This document shows, in pieces, positions 24,062-36,699 of a stretch of 64,000 nt of DNA. Source of the stretch: Halictus rubicundus. Taxonomy: Eukaryota > Arthropoda > Insecta > Hymenoptera > Halictidae. A model generated the notes under the pieces. It saw nothing but the letters and a program-made list of their open reading frames with translations. It did not search any database and was not told the DNA's origin. Within the stretch, counting starts at the first letter, position 1. Each line of letters opens with the position of its first letter. The stretch is from the NCBI RefSeq assembly GCF_050948215.1, contig NC_135151.1, forward strand, positions 7,914,220 to 7,978,219, in the 5' to 3' direction. Made by a program: the position numbers and the translations under genes.

Positions 24062-24219
24062 ATTGGGTGATTGGTCTACTCCTGTACCTCGTCTGTGGTC
24101 ACAGTACAGACGAGATCACCGACGAGAGATTTTCAAAGCTACCAGCCCCCGTGTAGGCTGAGCAGATGTCAGCACTATATCGTGAACGCCGAAAACCCGG
24201 GCGTGAGCACTCTCCTATC
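24062..24219 (-). repeat. Box X, right arm of the inverted pair
   Basis: This is the reverse complement of the left box at 5537-5756 (see 24066-24097 and 24199-24215). A second, more diverged copy of the 'ctcctacatctcgtctgtga' piece lies just before it at about 23941-23970. It ends about 130 bp upstream of the SKA2-like start codon, so it may overlap that gene's promoter. Confidence 0.6.
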
Positions 24220-24346
24220 CTCTCTGTTTTAAAACTCTCGGAGTGCACATATCGATTCAAGCGTGATAATATAACCGTCACTTTTACACTAGCGTTCTGA
24301 CATTTACGTTTTATTTGTATATAATAACCAGTTACAAATAATCAAC

Positions 24347-26008
24347 ATGGAATCCGCTATTGTGCATTTGGAACAAAGTGTAAATAAGCCATAATAACTT
24401 TTAATTCTACATTTTATTTATGATTTATGCATTTAATCAGATTATACAGTTTACAAATACTAAATAATGAAGTGTTAGTCTACTGTGAATATTTTTAAAT
24501 ATTGTTGTAATTTTTTCATTTAAATAGGTTAAACAAGCCGATGGAAAATTGGATATGATCGCATGGCAAATTGACACTTTTGAGAAGCAGTTTGAAAACA
24601 CGGATAGTGAGGTATGTTTTGTTTAAAGTAATGTCTACATTGCGAATTGCAGGATGTTTAGAATATGTAATTGTTGTTTATGATATGAACCACAAAGATA
24701 AGTAACAAATGTTATTTGATTTTAAATTCAAATATCAGTTTTATGTTTTAGCAATTGGAATTTAAGTTGGAAAAGCAAAATGTAATAATGCAAAGTGTAA
24801 TATTTAAAAATTTTATGTTTATTTCCTATAAGGACAAAAAGTCAAATAGTAATCATTATTATTCGCATATATTATATCTAGTTTTTTTTTCTTATAGAGT
24901 TGGGCAAAGTTTTATTTGAACAACGGATAAGAGATATGACTAACTACTAAAATTTAATTTGACACTATCGAATAAATATGTAATAGAATAAAAATTTATC
25001 CGAATAAGAATTTATTCGTACAGGATGAAATTAAACTGAAATATTATCATAAAATTGCATAAAAACAAAAACAGTCAACAATTATTTGCATAAATCGAAT
25101 AATTTTGCAATCGATATTCGAATAAAGAATGATGGATTATTTGATTAAATAGAGAGAATACCTTGTTCGGAACAATTTGAATAATGCCCAACTCTGCCTT
25201 GTTATATTATATACATACATGTATCCAAATTAGATTTTTAGTTCCCACATTTCTAATGTATTCCTTACATCTTTTCTCAAAGAGTTAAAGCCAGAATAAT
25301 TATCATTATTGAGCACAGTAATCATTTATGACATAATCTATAAACCAAAATAAAAATGTAATTCATAATTTTGTTAATTAACGTCTTAATTTGTGAAAAA
25401 CTTTTGGTTATAATGCTGTTGCAACTGAAATTTATTTAAAAATTTTAATTGTGGTTAAAATTTTAGATTTTTTAACTATTATATTGACGCACTAAATAAC
25501 TTTTGATATTAAAAAAAATTTAAGTAGATGTCATGGATTATAAAATCTACAGGGTGTTCATTTATACGTTTGATTGGCATTGTTAACCATCTCAGTATCA
25601 TAGTTATTTAGTGTTAATCACAAAGTAGTGGATTATATTCTTTTAGTTTATTTTCCATTTCAACTCTACATTTTTTTCATGCTTAATAAGTCTACATTAA
25701 TCACTCATAATATAATATAAGCGATTATAATTTAGTGCTGTCATTAAATCACAGATCGACATTTGTATTTTGTTTTTAAGTTGCTGTTTAATTTGTACTT
25801 TCAACAGATCTCTGTGCTTCGTCTATTAAGGTCTGTTCATCAAGTTACGAAAGATTATGAGAATCTTCATCGAGAAATATTGGAGGTGCAACAATTACAA
25901 AAACAACTTTCAGATTCACTTAAAACACAGTTGTCTCAAGTTGTTGGACATTTTAATTTGCTACGTAACAAGATTGTGGAGCAACACAAAAATCCGCAGC
26001 TAAAATAA
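24347..26008 (+). CDS. Ska2: SKA2-like kinetochore protein, 105 aa, three exons
   Basis: Exons 24347-24379, 24528-24611 and 25808-26008 join in frame across GT-AG introns (148 bp and 1196 bp). They give 105 residues and a TAA stop. The protein begins MESAIVHLEQSVKQADGKLD and is almost wholly heptad-like and helical, as expected for SKA2, a short coiled-coil subunit of the SKA complex (with SKA1 and SKA3). That complex couples kinetochores to spindle microtubules. The start (ME..V..LE....KA...LD), the length near the usual 120 residues, and the later V.Q.QK motif fit the family. The first-exon donor is gtaaataag. The second intron carries a MITE-like insertion (24896-25195). Sequence identity to vertebrate SKA2 is low, so another short coiled-coil protein remains possible. 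Confidence 0.65.
24896..25195. mobile_element. MITE-like insertion in SKA2-like intron 2
   Basis: The ends are inverted: 'agagttgggcaaagttttatttgaa' at the left and 'ttgaataatgcccaactct' at the right. The interior is AT-rich without coding potential. Similar termini occur at about 41000-41280 and 41350-41650, so this is a small family with TTGGGCA ends. Confidence 0.5.
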
Positions 26009-29000
26009 GATTAGAATATTTAGCGAATCTAATGTATTTTCATAAACTGCCTTTAAATTCTTTAAAATCTGGTTTACTGGTTGAAAGAAAATTTCAAATA
26101 TTAATAATTAATGCAATAGCATATACTTATTGTTTGTACAGTTATGTGAAACATTCATAAAAAAAATGTATATAAAATTAATGAAGGAAAAAGTTACATT
26201 TTTTTAATCATGCAGATATTAACTTCCATAACTTTTAATTTTAATACATTTACATATAACATGTACACATGGTTAGCATATTGTTAACACTAGAACTATC
26301 GAGTACTAAAAGTGCTGGAAAAATTATATTCATTCAGACTTTGCATGGCATATTATAATATTTGCAGGAATAAATGAAGTCATTCAATATGTTTTCATAA
26401 AAACATCTTTATAATTGTAATAATTACAAAATGAAAAATGGAACTAGTCATCCGTATTGATCTGGTAGTTCTAATGTGAACTTAAGTTGCATCATGAATA
26501 TAATTATACATTGCATCATTAATGTAATTTACAACATAAATTCCATAATTTATGTCATAAAGTTTTACTAGGCAATTGTAATAGATGCAATATTTTAATT
26601 TGTATACATGTCAAATTTAGAAATTCATTTAGTTTATGCCTGTAGGTTTTATTTATCATTTAGCAGCAACTATCTTCTAATGTTTACTTGCATATTAGAG
26701 TATACATTTCTAAATTGTTAGATTCTAAATTTTGAAATATAGTATCCTTCTGAAATCACTCAAAATTTTGTCGCAGATTAACTTCAAACTTCAGGGTTAT
26801 TTATGATCAGACAACTACTGTTATTTATCATACTCTTATTTATCACAGTATTTATTATACATATATTATATATACATATAATATAATCAAATAAGATTAT
26901 AGTAAGAGTAACACACAGAAAATTAGATATTCTAAATATGTATATATAAAAGTCTGTTTTTAAATTATTTCATAACTATGAATTCAATAATATGAATATT
27001 AAGCACAATTACTGTCATAAGAAACTAAATTCGTGTTGCATTGTATAAATAAAAATGAATATATACTTGGTTTTATAGTTACGAGAATCAAGTCTTAATT
27101 ATATTCATTTATTAGACTTTAAATAGTAATATACAAAGTCTGGAAATTTTAAGATAATTTCTAATAATTTTTTTAAGCAGTATACACATTATTCTAAGTG
27201 TAATTTAAGATATTTTAATTAGTGTTATGATGTTTTCATTCTTTACCATAATTAAACACTTTAATATGCCTAACATAGTTCACTAGTAAGTTGTTGATTG
27301 TCTGATCTTAAATTCCAATTTTCAGCGGCTTAAAATTGAAGATCTTTAAAGGTTTGCTATATACATATTATATAATATGTATACAATGTGTATGTAGTCA
27401 CCATTTATTGTCATTGCTACATTTTATTGTTAAGTTTCAGTATGAGTTTTAAAATAGTATGGGATCAATAGATATTATTCACAAGTAACTTATTTGACTT
27501 CCTAAGTGCGATATTGGGGCCAATCTATGTGCTTATGTATCCACGCAATATGACGGAACCAGTAAGATTTGAAGACATTACTGTTTTATTTTAAAAAATA
27601 CATTAATTTTTAAGTAATAATGTATGTGAGTACCAGGTGTACAGTTTATAATCATTATTTATAAGTGGTATCATTTTATACTCTTTATTTAAAAATTAGT
27701 ACAATTTAACTCTTTGTGGAAGGGAATTTCTTTATACTTTAAGAACATTTTCCATATGAATTAATAGTTTCAACTACTATGAATAATGAAATTATTTGTT
27801 TCGCGTCTTCAAGAAAAAAAATTTGATTCTATTTATTTGTCTATGAAATATTAAATTAATTTTTATTTTTATTTCTACACATCAAACAATACTTGAACAT
27901 TCTCTTTTGAATGTGAAGTGTTTTGCATCCCTCAGTTTATGTAAACTGTGTGATAATAGTGCCAAAGTTAATATAACATTTTGTTTTGATGTACTGTATA
28001 GCATAATATTTGAGAGTTTAATGTATGTATGTATGTATGTATGTATGTCTGCAATACATATATGCTGAATGACAGCAAAATAATATTTCTATTTTAAAGT
28101 ACATACTCAATCAAATTTGATTATTATAATCTGCAAAATGTAATTTTTACTTAACATGTTGTAGATGACAAGTAGTTTCATCATTTTTAAAAATAATCAA
28201 AGAATCACAATAATATGTAGTGTTATCTTATCCAAAATTTAGCGAAGTTTAACATTATCTTTCCTTTTGTCTATTACATAATTCTATAAAAAAAAATAAC
28301 CATTATACATGTAGTTATAATATATCAGTATGGAACTATTTCTTCTCTAATGGTTCTAATGATTCTTGAATTAAGTACATCATACATATTATACTAAAAT
28401 ATGCATGTTTGTGAAATATTCTTTATAATTGACAAACTAAGTTTCTATATCTTCATACTTTATACATATAATTTATGTGTTCAGGAATTCTATTTGTTAT
28501 AGTTTTTAAGATTTTGGTTAAAATAAATGAGATTTATAGTATGTTTGTACTTGTATAGCATAGTGAAAAGTGGAAATGTATTTTACAACAGGAGAGTAAT
28601 GACAAAAATGTGCAAAGCTTAGACTTGCATAAATTAGGATATGGAGAATAATATTGCCTTAAGACACAGGTGTGCGTGTATTGAGCTATATGAGCTATAT
28701 TGAAGTGCATGTTATTATAATAATTGTAAGTCAAAAATGTCTGTTACATACATTAATATTTAGTAATACGAAGTACGTGTTTTCCAGTTACATTAATTGG
28801 TCAGTTATATAAATTTCAAGGAAATATTTTCATTTTGTATTGAAAAATTAAGGTTTACATTGCTTTTATACATCAAAATTGCATAATTTATGTTTTACTA
28901 TTCCAAATGTAATACAATTTTCACTTTTAAAGTAAGTGTCCAAAGCTTGTTTCAAAAATTTCTCTTCTACAATTTAAAATATTTCTATGTTCTTTTTTTT

Positions 29001-29500
29001 TTTTTGTTGTTCACTATTAATACTTCATTAAAAACAAGAAACTATGTAACTCTTTTCATAATATTATCCTGAATGGAGTAACTGAGTTTTATTTTCAAAT
29101 TATTAGATATCCTTCACAAACTCAAAATTTAATCACTTATTAAACGTAGACACTCTTCGCGAGAAATCCCTCTAAGTCAATATTAATAATTTGGGAAAGA
29201 AAATATTTGTGATACTCAGTGACTCACACGTTCATCAGGGCTAATTTATATTTCAGTTAACCAAACATGTGTCTTATTAAACTCGGACAAATAAACTTCA
29301 GTTTTTGTGTAAACAATGGTAACTGAAAATATAAATCAGTTCCTAGATTGATCTCTAGCCTTTACCTAAGTAATTCAATTTCATCTACACAGAATTGTAT
29401 TGATACATATACGTGTAATCATATTATAATGGCGTCAATCACAGTCACGTGTCTACATCCCTTTAAAAAGTTCACATCATTTGATTTTTTTATTTGATTT
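26009..29500. other. 3' flank and AT-rich intergenic DNA
   Basis: No gene is recognised. Very AT-rich sequence follows the SKA2-like stop. A tetranucleotide (atgt) run occupies about 28021-28050. Several short inverted tracts (for example 'tataatatgtatac' near 27375) look like low-complexity sequence. Confidence 0.5.
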
Positions 29501-29900
29501 TGGTTAACATGTAGAAATAGCTAGGTACTCAGTCCATCAGACCATTGTTATCCGAGATTTGTCCATATCAGGAACCATACATCTTGGTTCGAATGCGAAA
29601 ATATTTACCCCTCTTGGTTGTCTCTTCTCTTCAGGGTTGTATATTCTTCAGTATAGACCGAACCTTTCTGAGACCCTTGACTACGGTGTTCTTCATTTAC
29701 CACCTCCTTCGTCTCTGAAGATGACCGTCCACCGCGCTTTACTACAGCATGTTGCATTGTCATTTGTTATGTCAAATATTGGAGCCGGAGCTGCCTTGTC
29801 CTACATTGAAGGGGTAATCGCAGCCATAAAGAGTTTGACCACCCTTCATTTCCCTTCATACCCTTATCCGCTAAAAATTACGTTCGACGTGGATTGCTCC
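29500..29900. other. Probable degraded transposon flank
   Basis: A 115-codon plus frame (29559-29906) has no recognisable domain. The base composition is richer than its surroundings and the hAT MITE lies against it, with the copia remnant on the far side, so it may be more of the same dead element. I cannot identify it. Confidence 0.3.
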
Positions 29901-29908
29901 ATGTAAAT

Positions 29909-30307
29909 CAGTGCTGGGCACGGTTGGGGCCCCTCAAATGCTTGCTTCCCCCACCAACCTCTCTTTCATGCAGCGCGCACCTTTTTCGCGTTCGCTGGTG
30001 TCTCATCTTCGTTGCCCCACGGCAGAGCCGGCCAACTGGCGGCCCATGGACTGCACACTGTTTCTTTCCCTGTCCTTAGTGCCTACCAGCGTCTCAAATC
30101 ATTCGACTGGTATCCTAAGAAAGAAATAGCGTGCGGCCCGCGGGACTCGGTCCCGGCTTCTGTCGAGCTAGAAGTGGCGCTGAAGAAGTTGACGGCTGAG
30201 AAGAAGTTGCCCGGCTCTGGCCCACGGTTACGGCGCTTACTGGAAGGGAACAGTGGAGGATATGGTGGGGACGGTTTTGCCTCAATTGTCAAACGTGCTC
30301 GGCACTG
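29909..30307. mobile_element. hAT-type MITE, 399 bp, perfect 8-bp target duplication
   Basis: The termini are CAGTGCTGGGCACGGTT at the left and, in reverse complement, CAGTGCCGAGCACGTTTG at the right. The 8 bases before it (ATGTAAAT, 29901-29908) repeat exactly after it (30308-30315). CAGTG ends with an 8-bp duplication are the hAT hallmark. The interior is GC-rich and has no transposase. A shorter relative sits at 60680-60873. Confidence 0.85.
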
Positions 30308-30315
30308 ATGTAAAT

Positions 30316-30715
30316 CAATATTCTAAACAATATGCAGCGACAACTTTTCGCGGTCTCTTTGACTTCAAATCTATTGTATAGAGGCCTTGTTCTGTTTTTG
30401 TTCCTTCCAAGACTTTATTTTCATTTACAAATACCTGTGCTTTTTGCTTAGTGAACAATACATCACCTCCTTGATTGCATTTAGTGACAACAAGTTCGTG
30501 CTCAGATTTGGAACATGCATGATTTCATTCAGCGTACACTTGTCAAATGTTATGCTTCCCACTTTCTCTGCTTTTATAAATTCTGATTTCCTGGTGGTCC
30601 CCCTACCTCCATGTTTATAGCCTTTACAGAGTAGAGCTGTTCTCCGCAGTTGATCATGTGTGAGGTTGTTCTTGAGTCAACTACCCATGATGAACTAGAC
30701 ACTTTGTAATACTGA
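30316..30715 (-). pseudogene. Decayed copia-type pol fragment (protease region)
   Basis: Translation of the minus strand from about 30715 gives a copia/Ty1-type aspartic protease segment (SSSSWVVDS, then TTSHMINC). A second frame continues with VPNLSTNLLSLNAI, and a third with DVLFTKQKAQVFVNENKVLE. These are hallmark blocks of Ty1/copia pol, but they lie in three reading frames with stops between. The catalytic D-S/T-G triad reads D-S-R. The hAT MITE at 29909-30307 lies directly against its 3' end. It is a dead retrotransposon remnant; I see no LTR pair. Confidence 0.7.
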
Positions 30716-31051
30716 GAACTAATTATGGCTTCTATTTAATAATCAGTTGTACACAAAAGGAAACGGTGTTTCTCATACATAGTGTCGAAACCGACTGAAT
30801 CGTAGTGTACTTTTTCCCTCCAGGCGTCTCTCATAGAGGTGTGAGCACGTCTGACTCAAGGTTGCCAACAATTATACATTTAAATGAGCTCTAAATTTAA
30901 AGAGGACTAAAAGTGACTATTTTAATTATAATACATACATTCTACTAAAAATTGTTAAAACTCTGAATAAATAAATTTCTGTTTTTTCTATAAAGTAATG
31001 AAAAACAGTCGTTTTCAGAGCTCTTTAAACATTTAAATGTACAATTGTATA

Positions 31052-31200
31052 TGCGCGTCCTCTATCGGTGTAACAGATATTTGATATTTGATGGCGTAGG
31101 GGGTGCTGTACCAACCATCCGCTGCAAATCTGTTGCCTACGTCTCCTAGCAAATTCTGCTGATTTTCTGCCATTGCCAGGTTTGGCTGACTGGGTTCTTA
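31052..31200 (-). repeat. Dispersed repeat C, copy 1
   Basis: In reverse complement this reads 'acccagtcagccaaacc', then 'caatggcagaaaatcagcag', then 'gcggatggtt' and 'catcaaatatctgttacac'. The same series occurs on the plus strand at 47354-47468. The first motif alone recurs at about 63191. No coding content is seen. Confidence 0.6.
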
Positions 31201-34200
31201 CAATTGTAATCTATTCTTTTTAAAAAAACGTAGTTTAACCGTCTAGTGAAGTTTACCAGTCCAATAAATTACAGTTAATTACGAATTCGAGCAAAAAATT
31301 GTACAATTTTTTAATGTTGTGCGTATTTTACAAGAGCTAGCAGAGTGCACACATGGAAAGATTCTGTAACTGAATGTCCCTCTTGTAGTGAATTTGGAAA
31401 TATGTATATGCATTTTCGGCCTAGTGTAGGGAGGGGTGTATGACTCATTAGCAGTTCGGGGTCATCCTGACACGTCACAATGCTGTGCTCAAATCAGATT
31501 CAAAGAGTTTATATGGCAGAACCTCGTACAAATATTTCCTATTTTTTCATTTTTCCAATTTCGATGTATTTAATTAAATTGAAATCTTGAAAGACGTCCA
31601 AAATTGTAGTGTGCTAGATTATTTTTTTCCCACGGGATTTAAAATAACATAACTCACTGAAGAGCATTTTTCTATTCATTAAAATGAATAGAATTTTCTT
31701 TTAAGTTAGAAGCACAGTTTCGTTGTATAGTTTAGTACCTCGGTATGTTCAATTCAAATCAACGCAAGTAGGATATGTTTATATGATGCGTTGAAGTACA
31801 TGTGGCTGTGATCAGACGATAAATAAGTTTAGTGCACACGAAAAATGATTTTAGAATAGACATAAAATATAAGCTAAGAGAAAAATGGTCTGGAACACAT
31901 TTAAAACGTGCCAAAGAGCTTTAGTCAATTATTATCGTACATCACATAATTTGTTTGACGCCGATTTTATAACGTCGGCGTTTCTATGTAGTTTACATAT
32001 CACATTCTCGCGTTTTTCGAGAAACCATTTCGCATTTTACTCATGATAATTCAAAAAGCCTCGACGATCCTTCATTTAAGATAAAACCAAATCAAATGTT
32101 GTTAGTGTGCGAGGAATTCTTTACTAAAAGCGCGGTACATTTACAGCTTTTATTTCAATTATTTCTACACTTTAGTAAGTTCAAGGAATAATTTCATCGA
32201 GTTGATAAGTAAGTGAATATTTTATAATTTTGTTAATTAATAAATGCAACATATTACATCTAGTAATTAGACTAATCCTTTTTCCGGATAAATTAAGAAT
32301 ATCGTTTAAGAATGATTTAAGGTAATGGGAGGCGGATAGAAGGTAATAGTTAGTTCTAAAATGAGATTATTTTTCGAAATGTTATATCTAATTTTGTCAT
32401 TGTAATTTTTGAAATTTCGAGGATTTTGATGCAAATGCGAAATTAGAAGTGAGTTTTGGATTTAATAAAGATCCTCGCACATTTCTTACGTTTCTAAAAA
32501 TGTTATAAAAATAAATCTTTAACGCATGTTTCACACTTAGATAAGGAAATAAGCGTAATATATCGATTACTATCTTATACATGTTTTCAATTGTTTGCAC
32601 GTTGTGTCAACTCAATTGTTGAACAGTTTGAAAAATTTATGGATGTTTTGCGGATAATAACAATTTCGTTAACAACATTTAGACATGTAGTATATTACAC
32701 AATATAAGAAATGAACCAAAATTTAAAAATCGATAAATCGCTTAATTATTGTACGACACAAGATTGCTCAATCCTCTGGTGTATGTTAAACATAATTGTA
32801 ACACAACAAGAAAATTGTATCCTCTTAGACATTTACTACACTATTACATAATAAATTGTTAACACTGTAGCAAAACATTAATGAGAAGTTACTTTTGTCC
32901 CGTATAATTTGTCTTCCTCCTTCGCATAATATACTGCAGTTATACACAATAGAGAGTATTCATGCAGTTATTGACCAGTGTTTACTTCGTAAACGGCGAG
33001 TATACGGAAAAATGAACATGAAATGAAGTAAATTAGTAGTGTTCATTATTTTCTTATTTTTGCAATGTCTGTAGAGCCACAAAAATCACTTTAATCATAA
33101 TTCATCTGTTTAACGTAAATCTATGTTTATGCAATATGTTACGGCAGGGAGTTCTAACTTGTTCCCCTCCGAGAGCCGCAAGGTCCCCACTATTAGTTAA
33201 ACATCTTCCCACTACTACATACAGTAGTAGAACACCCTGTATTAGAATACATGTTAGAACTCCCTGTATTACGGTATATGTTAACTACAAGTGTAAATTA
33301 ATACAGTTACGTTTACTTAAGCCATTGCAGTATTGACCATCCGTACTCCCATCTATCAAAAAACTTTAAAAATTTCTGCCTTAACTTCAGTTTAATCTTT
33401 TTTAATCTAGGTTTATCAGAATGATGAAAGAACTCGCTTCCGAAATTTGAAAAACGGGTGTTTTAAGGGCAAGAGCATTTTCAACTGGTCTGGTTTAAGT
33501 CATACAGCATGCAATACAGCAAATGAATCTTGTTGACACTCATTTTATAGTATTTTTTTAATATTGGACAAAATATTGTTCTAAATGTTTCAAATGCACT
33601 TTCGAACTTATTTAGTAAAATTGGAAATATTTGTTTCAAGATTGACTGAAAAAAAAGAACGAAGATAAGGAAAACTTTTCTGTAGCCAACGGAGTCTTGG
33701 TGTAACATCCATCAACAAGGAAAGTGCAACAACCTCGGAAACGTATTATCAATAAATTGAGTGGATCCACCGCATCGATTAGAAATTTACGAGAAATCGT
33801 GCAGTCAGGATCAGTCTCCGAGACGATTTGCAATTTCCTTTTCACAGTGTTTGCGTTGCACTCTGGAACCAGACTCTTTCCGCTCAATTTCCATCGCGTG
33901 TCCTGCGAAAGTACAGCTTCACGGATATTTCAGTAAATCTATTTGAATTTAGACGTGGCGTGTCGTGCAGCATAGACTACAGTGGTCGAGAAGAAACTTT
34001 TAAAATTACAATTTCTATATAGAGATGCATATTACTAACATTAGCACTAGATGGTTTTTACATTTATCTAATTTGGGTTATCTCGTCACAATCGTGCGTT
34101 AACGATCCATTTTGTTCGACACGTGCAGCGGACAAAAGTAAGTTTAAAGTCTTTTGCATTGTAATAACAATGCTATGAATCTGCCACCAAAATTTGTATA

Positions 34201-36180
34201 CAAATCCCGACCTATCTATTTCCGTGTTAGGCTCAGTATTTGAGTATAAAGTTTGCAGGCGGAATTCCATGCCAAGTCGATGGCAGATCACGGCCAAAAC
34301 TTGCCCTCATGAAGAGGGCAGGTCGATCGCACCAACAGCGGACCTCTTTGTTTGAGAGAAAATATTGGACAAAGTCGTTATAGTCGTTATTTCAAGATTT
34401 ATAAATATTTAAATTATTGAAAATAGATGAAACTTAACATACCTTTGGTCACACTTAAGTGAGACATCCTGTATATGTATAATGTGAAGTTTTAAAATTG
34501 GCAATAATTATTTCAAATCTTAAGGACACATTTAAATTTTGATGCGTCAAAATATTATGCAGCTGTGCAAATGAATGAAATTTCGCAACCTACGTAAACG
34601 TCAATGCCTCCTTTTTTTGCAGCTAACAATACATTTTCCGCTCAATTTACGATCGATTGTCACGAGAAAGTATGACCATCAAGAATCCGGAGTCAACGTA
34701 CTGTGAAACAGATTTATCATCAGCAGGAAATACGTAGACACTCTGTATGTTACGAACTCCATAAAGTGTAATCTGACGACCGTTCATAATTTTTTGGTCG
34801 CTTAATTAAGTACCTTATTTTAATAATACGAAGACAGTTACACCAGAAGCTATTTGTACGAATTTCCGGGTAAAAGTTACCATAAAATGGCAATTACTCG
34901 TAATGAAGATGCCAAATGAAACGTAGATTGTTATATCACCTTCTGTGCGTTTCTTTCTACTTGCTTTCAGAAAAGTGCTTCGCTGTTATAATTATAGATA
35001 TTGCAAATACTCGAGTATTTCATATATAATATTTCTACTAAAATCGATGAAATTAGCATAAATTGTTAATAGCAGCTTTACGAATTCTATTCAAGTCAAA
35101 TTGCATTATACACAAGCATCTACATGTTTGCATCGTATTGAAATATTTGAACATTAATGTTAATATTTGACAAAAAGAAAAGATAATGGATACAAAAGTT
35201 TTACCGATTTATTCCGTAACACTTTTTTCCGATTTCATAATGTTACTGCTGGTTTAAAAATGTTGACATTGAGAACTTCGTATTTTAACAGATATTTAAC
35301 AGTCAACAGATATTTAAGGATTTTCTGGTAATGATATATCATTGACCTTCATAGCCCATTGATTTATGTGTACATACATATCTCGTTATGATTTTGAACT
35401 TGTTGTTCGTTCAACATAACAAAATGAGTTAACACTACTTAAAATAATAAGAGTAAAGTAAAAATGAACCAATAATCAAATCAAATATTTATACAGAATT
35501 AGATAGGGCGACGACTCCCCTTTCTCCTCTAACACTTTAGCTTCGCGGTACTGCGACTTCCCGACAGACTTATAGCATTTTGACCGCAGCCGTCATCTGG
35601 TAAATGATATAATTGGAAATTCTGAAAGTTGATATTTAAACTTGGGTGTCGAGATATTTTACACAAAGTTAGTTCAATATTACACCTTGCCACAACAATT
35701 GCCAGACCGAAGTCGTTTAAAGAATTTTTTGTATTCCTCCATAAATAAAAAATGAGCCCAACGCAAAGAAGCTTCCGGTTAGTCGATATTAATTAGTGTT
35801 AAATCAACTTTTTTGAAAAATTATTTTTGCCAGTTAATAGTTTAAGCAATGTGTAATAACACATAACTTGTAGACCCCTAAGTATTCTATATATGCATAG
35901 GCGGAATAATTACATAACTATCGCACTGAAAACCGATGAATTCCCAAGAAAGAAGAAAAGTTTATTTACCATGCGTATATCTCCGTAAAATTTTTTTTTA
36001 CATCTGACTTTGGCACAATATGAACTCACTATTAGGCAATAAAAAAAATTTATAAAATGGTTTTTTTGCCGCCTCAGCACCACTGTGCGCCACTCAATAT
36101 TTCTATGTAGATTGCAGATCCTCTTTCAGCTTAGTATCTACATAGGAAGCGAACGGGAACGCCTTTGGATGCAAACTTTT
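31201..36180. other. Intergenic, mostly featureless
   Basis: AT-rich sequence with no gene I can support. Frames near 33636-34022 overlap on both strands and have no domain. A dispersed repeat copy (34175-34345) is listed separately. Fragments such as 'caccctgtattagaatac' near 33232 resemble ends of insect MITEs. Confidence 0.45.
34175..34345 (+). repeat. Dispersed repeat B, copy 1
   Basis: The hallmark 'gggcaggtcgatcgcacc.acagcggacct' follows 'aagtttgcaggcggaattcc'. Related copies lie at about 45310-45515 (plus), 49080-49375 (plus) and 49465-49740 (minus). Confidence 0.6.
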
Positions 36181-36189
36181 CCCTGAAAG

Positions 36190-36693
36190 TCCTCTAGCAT
36201 GCCGAGCTGGGCCGAGCTGATTGTGAGCCATGCCGAGCAGAGCCGAGTCGAGCGGAGCCAGTCCAAGTGCCGAGCCGTGCTGTGAATACTGCTTGCTAGT
36301 GGCGATTGTTTCGTTCTAATGACCTACTCCACGTCACCGAGGGTCTGTGCTCGGTTTCGAGCAAAGTAGAGTTCAGTCGTCGAGTGACCGGGGTCTGGGC
36401 CTTTTCCCTGGGCCTGATTCACCGATGCCAGTAACGTACCCACTTCCGAGAGAGTCGGGCCTTTCGTTCCTTTCCCGCAGACCTAGACCCAGACCTAGAG
36501 CCAGACGCCATACGCAGACGGAGTCGGCACTTGTTCACTACCGAGTTTTAATCCTCGATGTTAAAAGAGGTGGTTCAATGCCGTGAGAGGTGTCAAGTTC
36601 CGGATACTTTACGACTACCACGCTAACAACTAGTAAAGAAAACCACTATAAGCAGAGGCAGCGAACATACACGTATAAAGACTTTCGAATCAA
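36190..36693 (+). promoter_or_regulatory. Possible non-coding first exon or promoter
   Basis: This is a GC-rich island in AT-rich DNA with repeated 'gccgag' motifs (36198-36290). It ends at a strong donor, caa|gtaagtatg, with the intron starting at 36694. It could be a 5' untranslated exon of a gene whose coding exons I cannot identify. A 79-codon frame (36347-36586) has no recognisable domain. Confidence 0.3.
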
Positions 36694-36699
36694 GTAAGT

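Noticed and set aside
29586..29600. B-box-like GGTTCGAATGC as a tRNA or SINE
   Set aside because: No A box lies at the needed distance and no T-arm pairing is seen.
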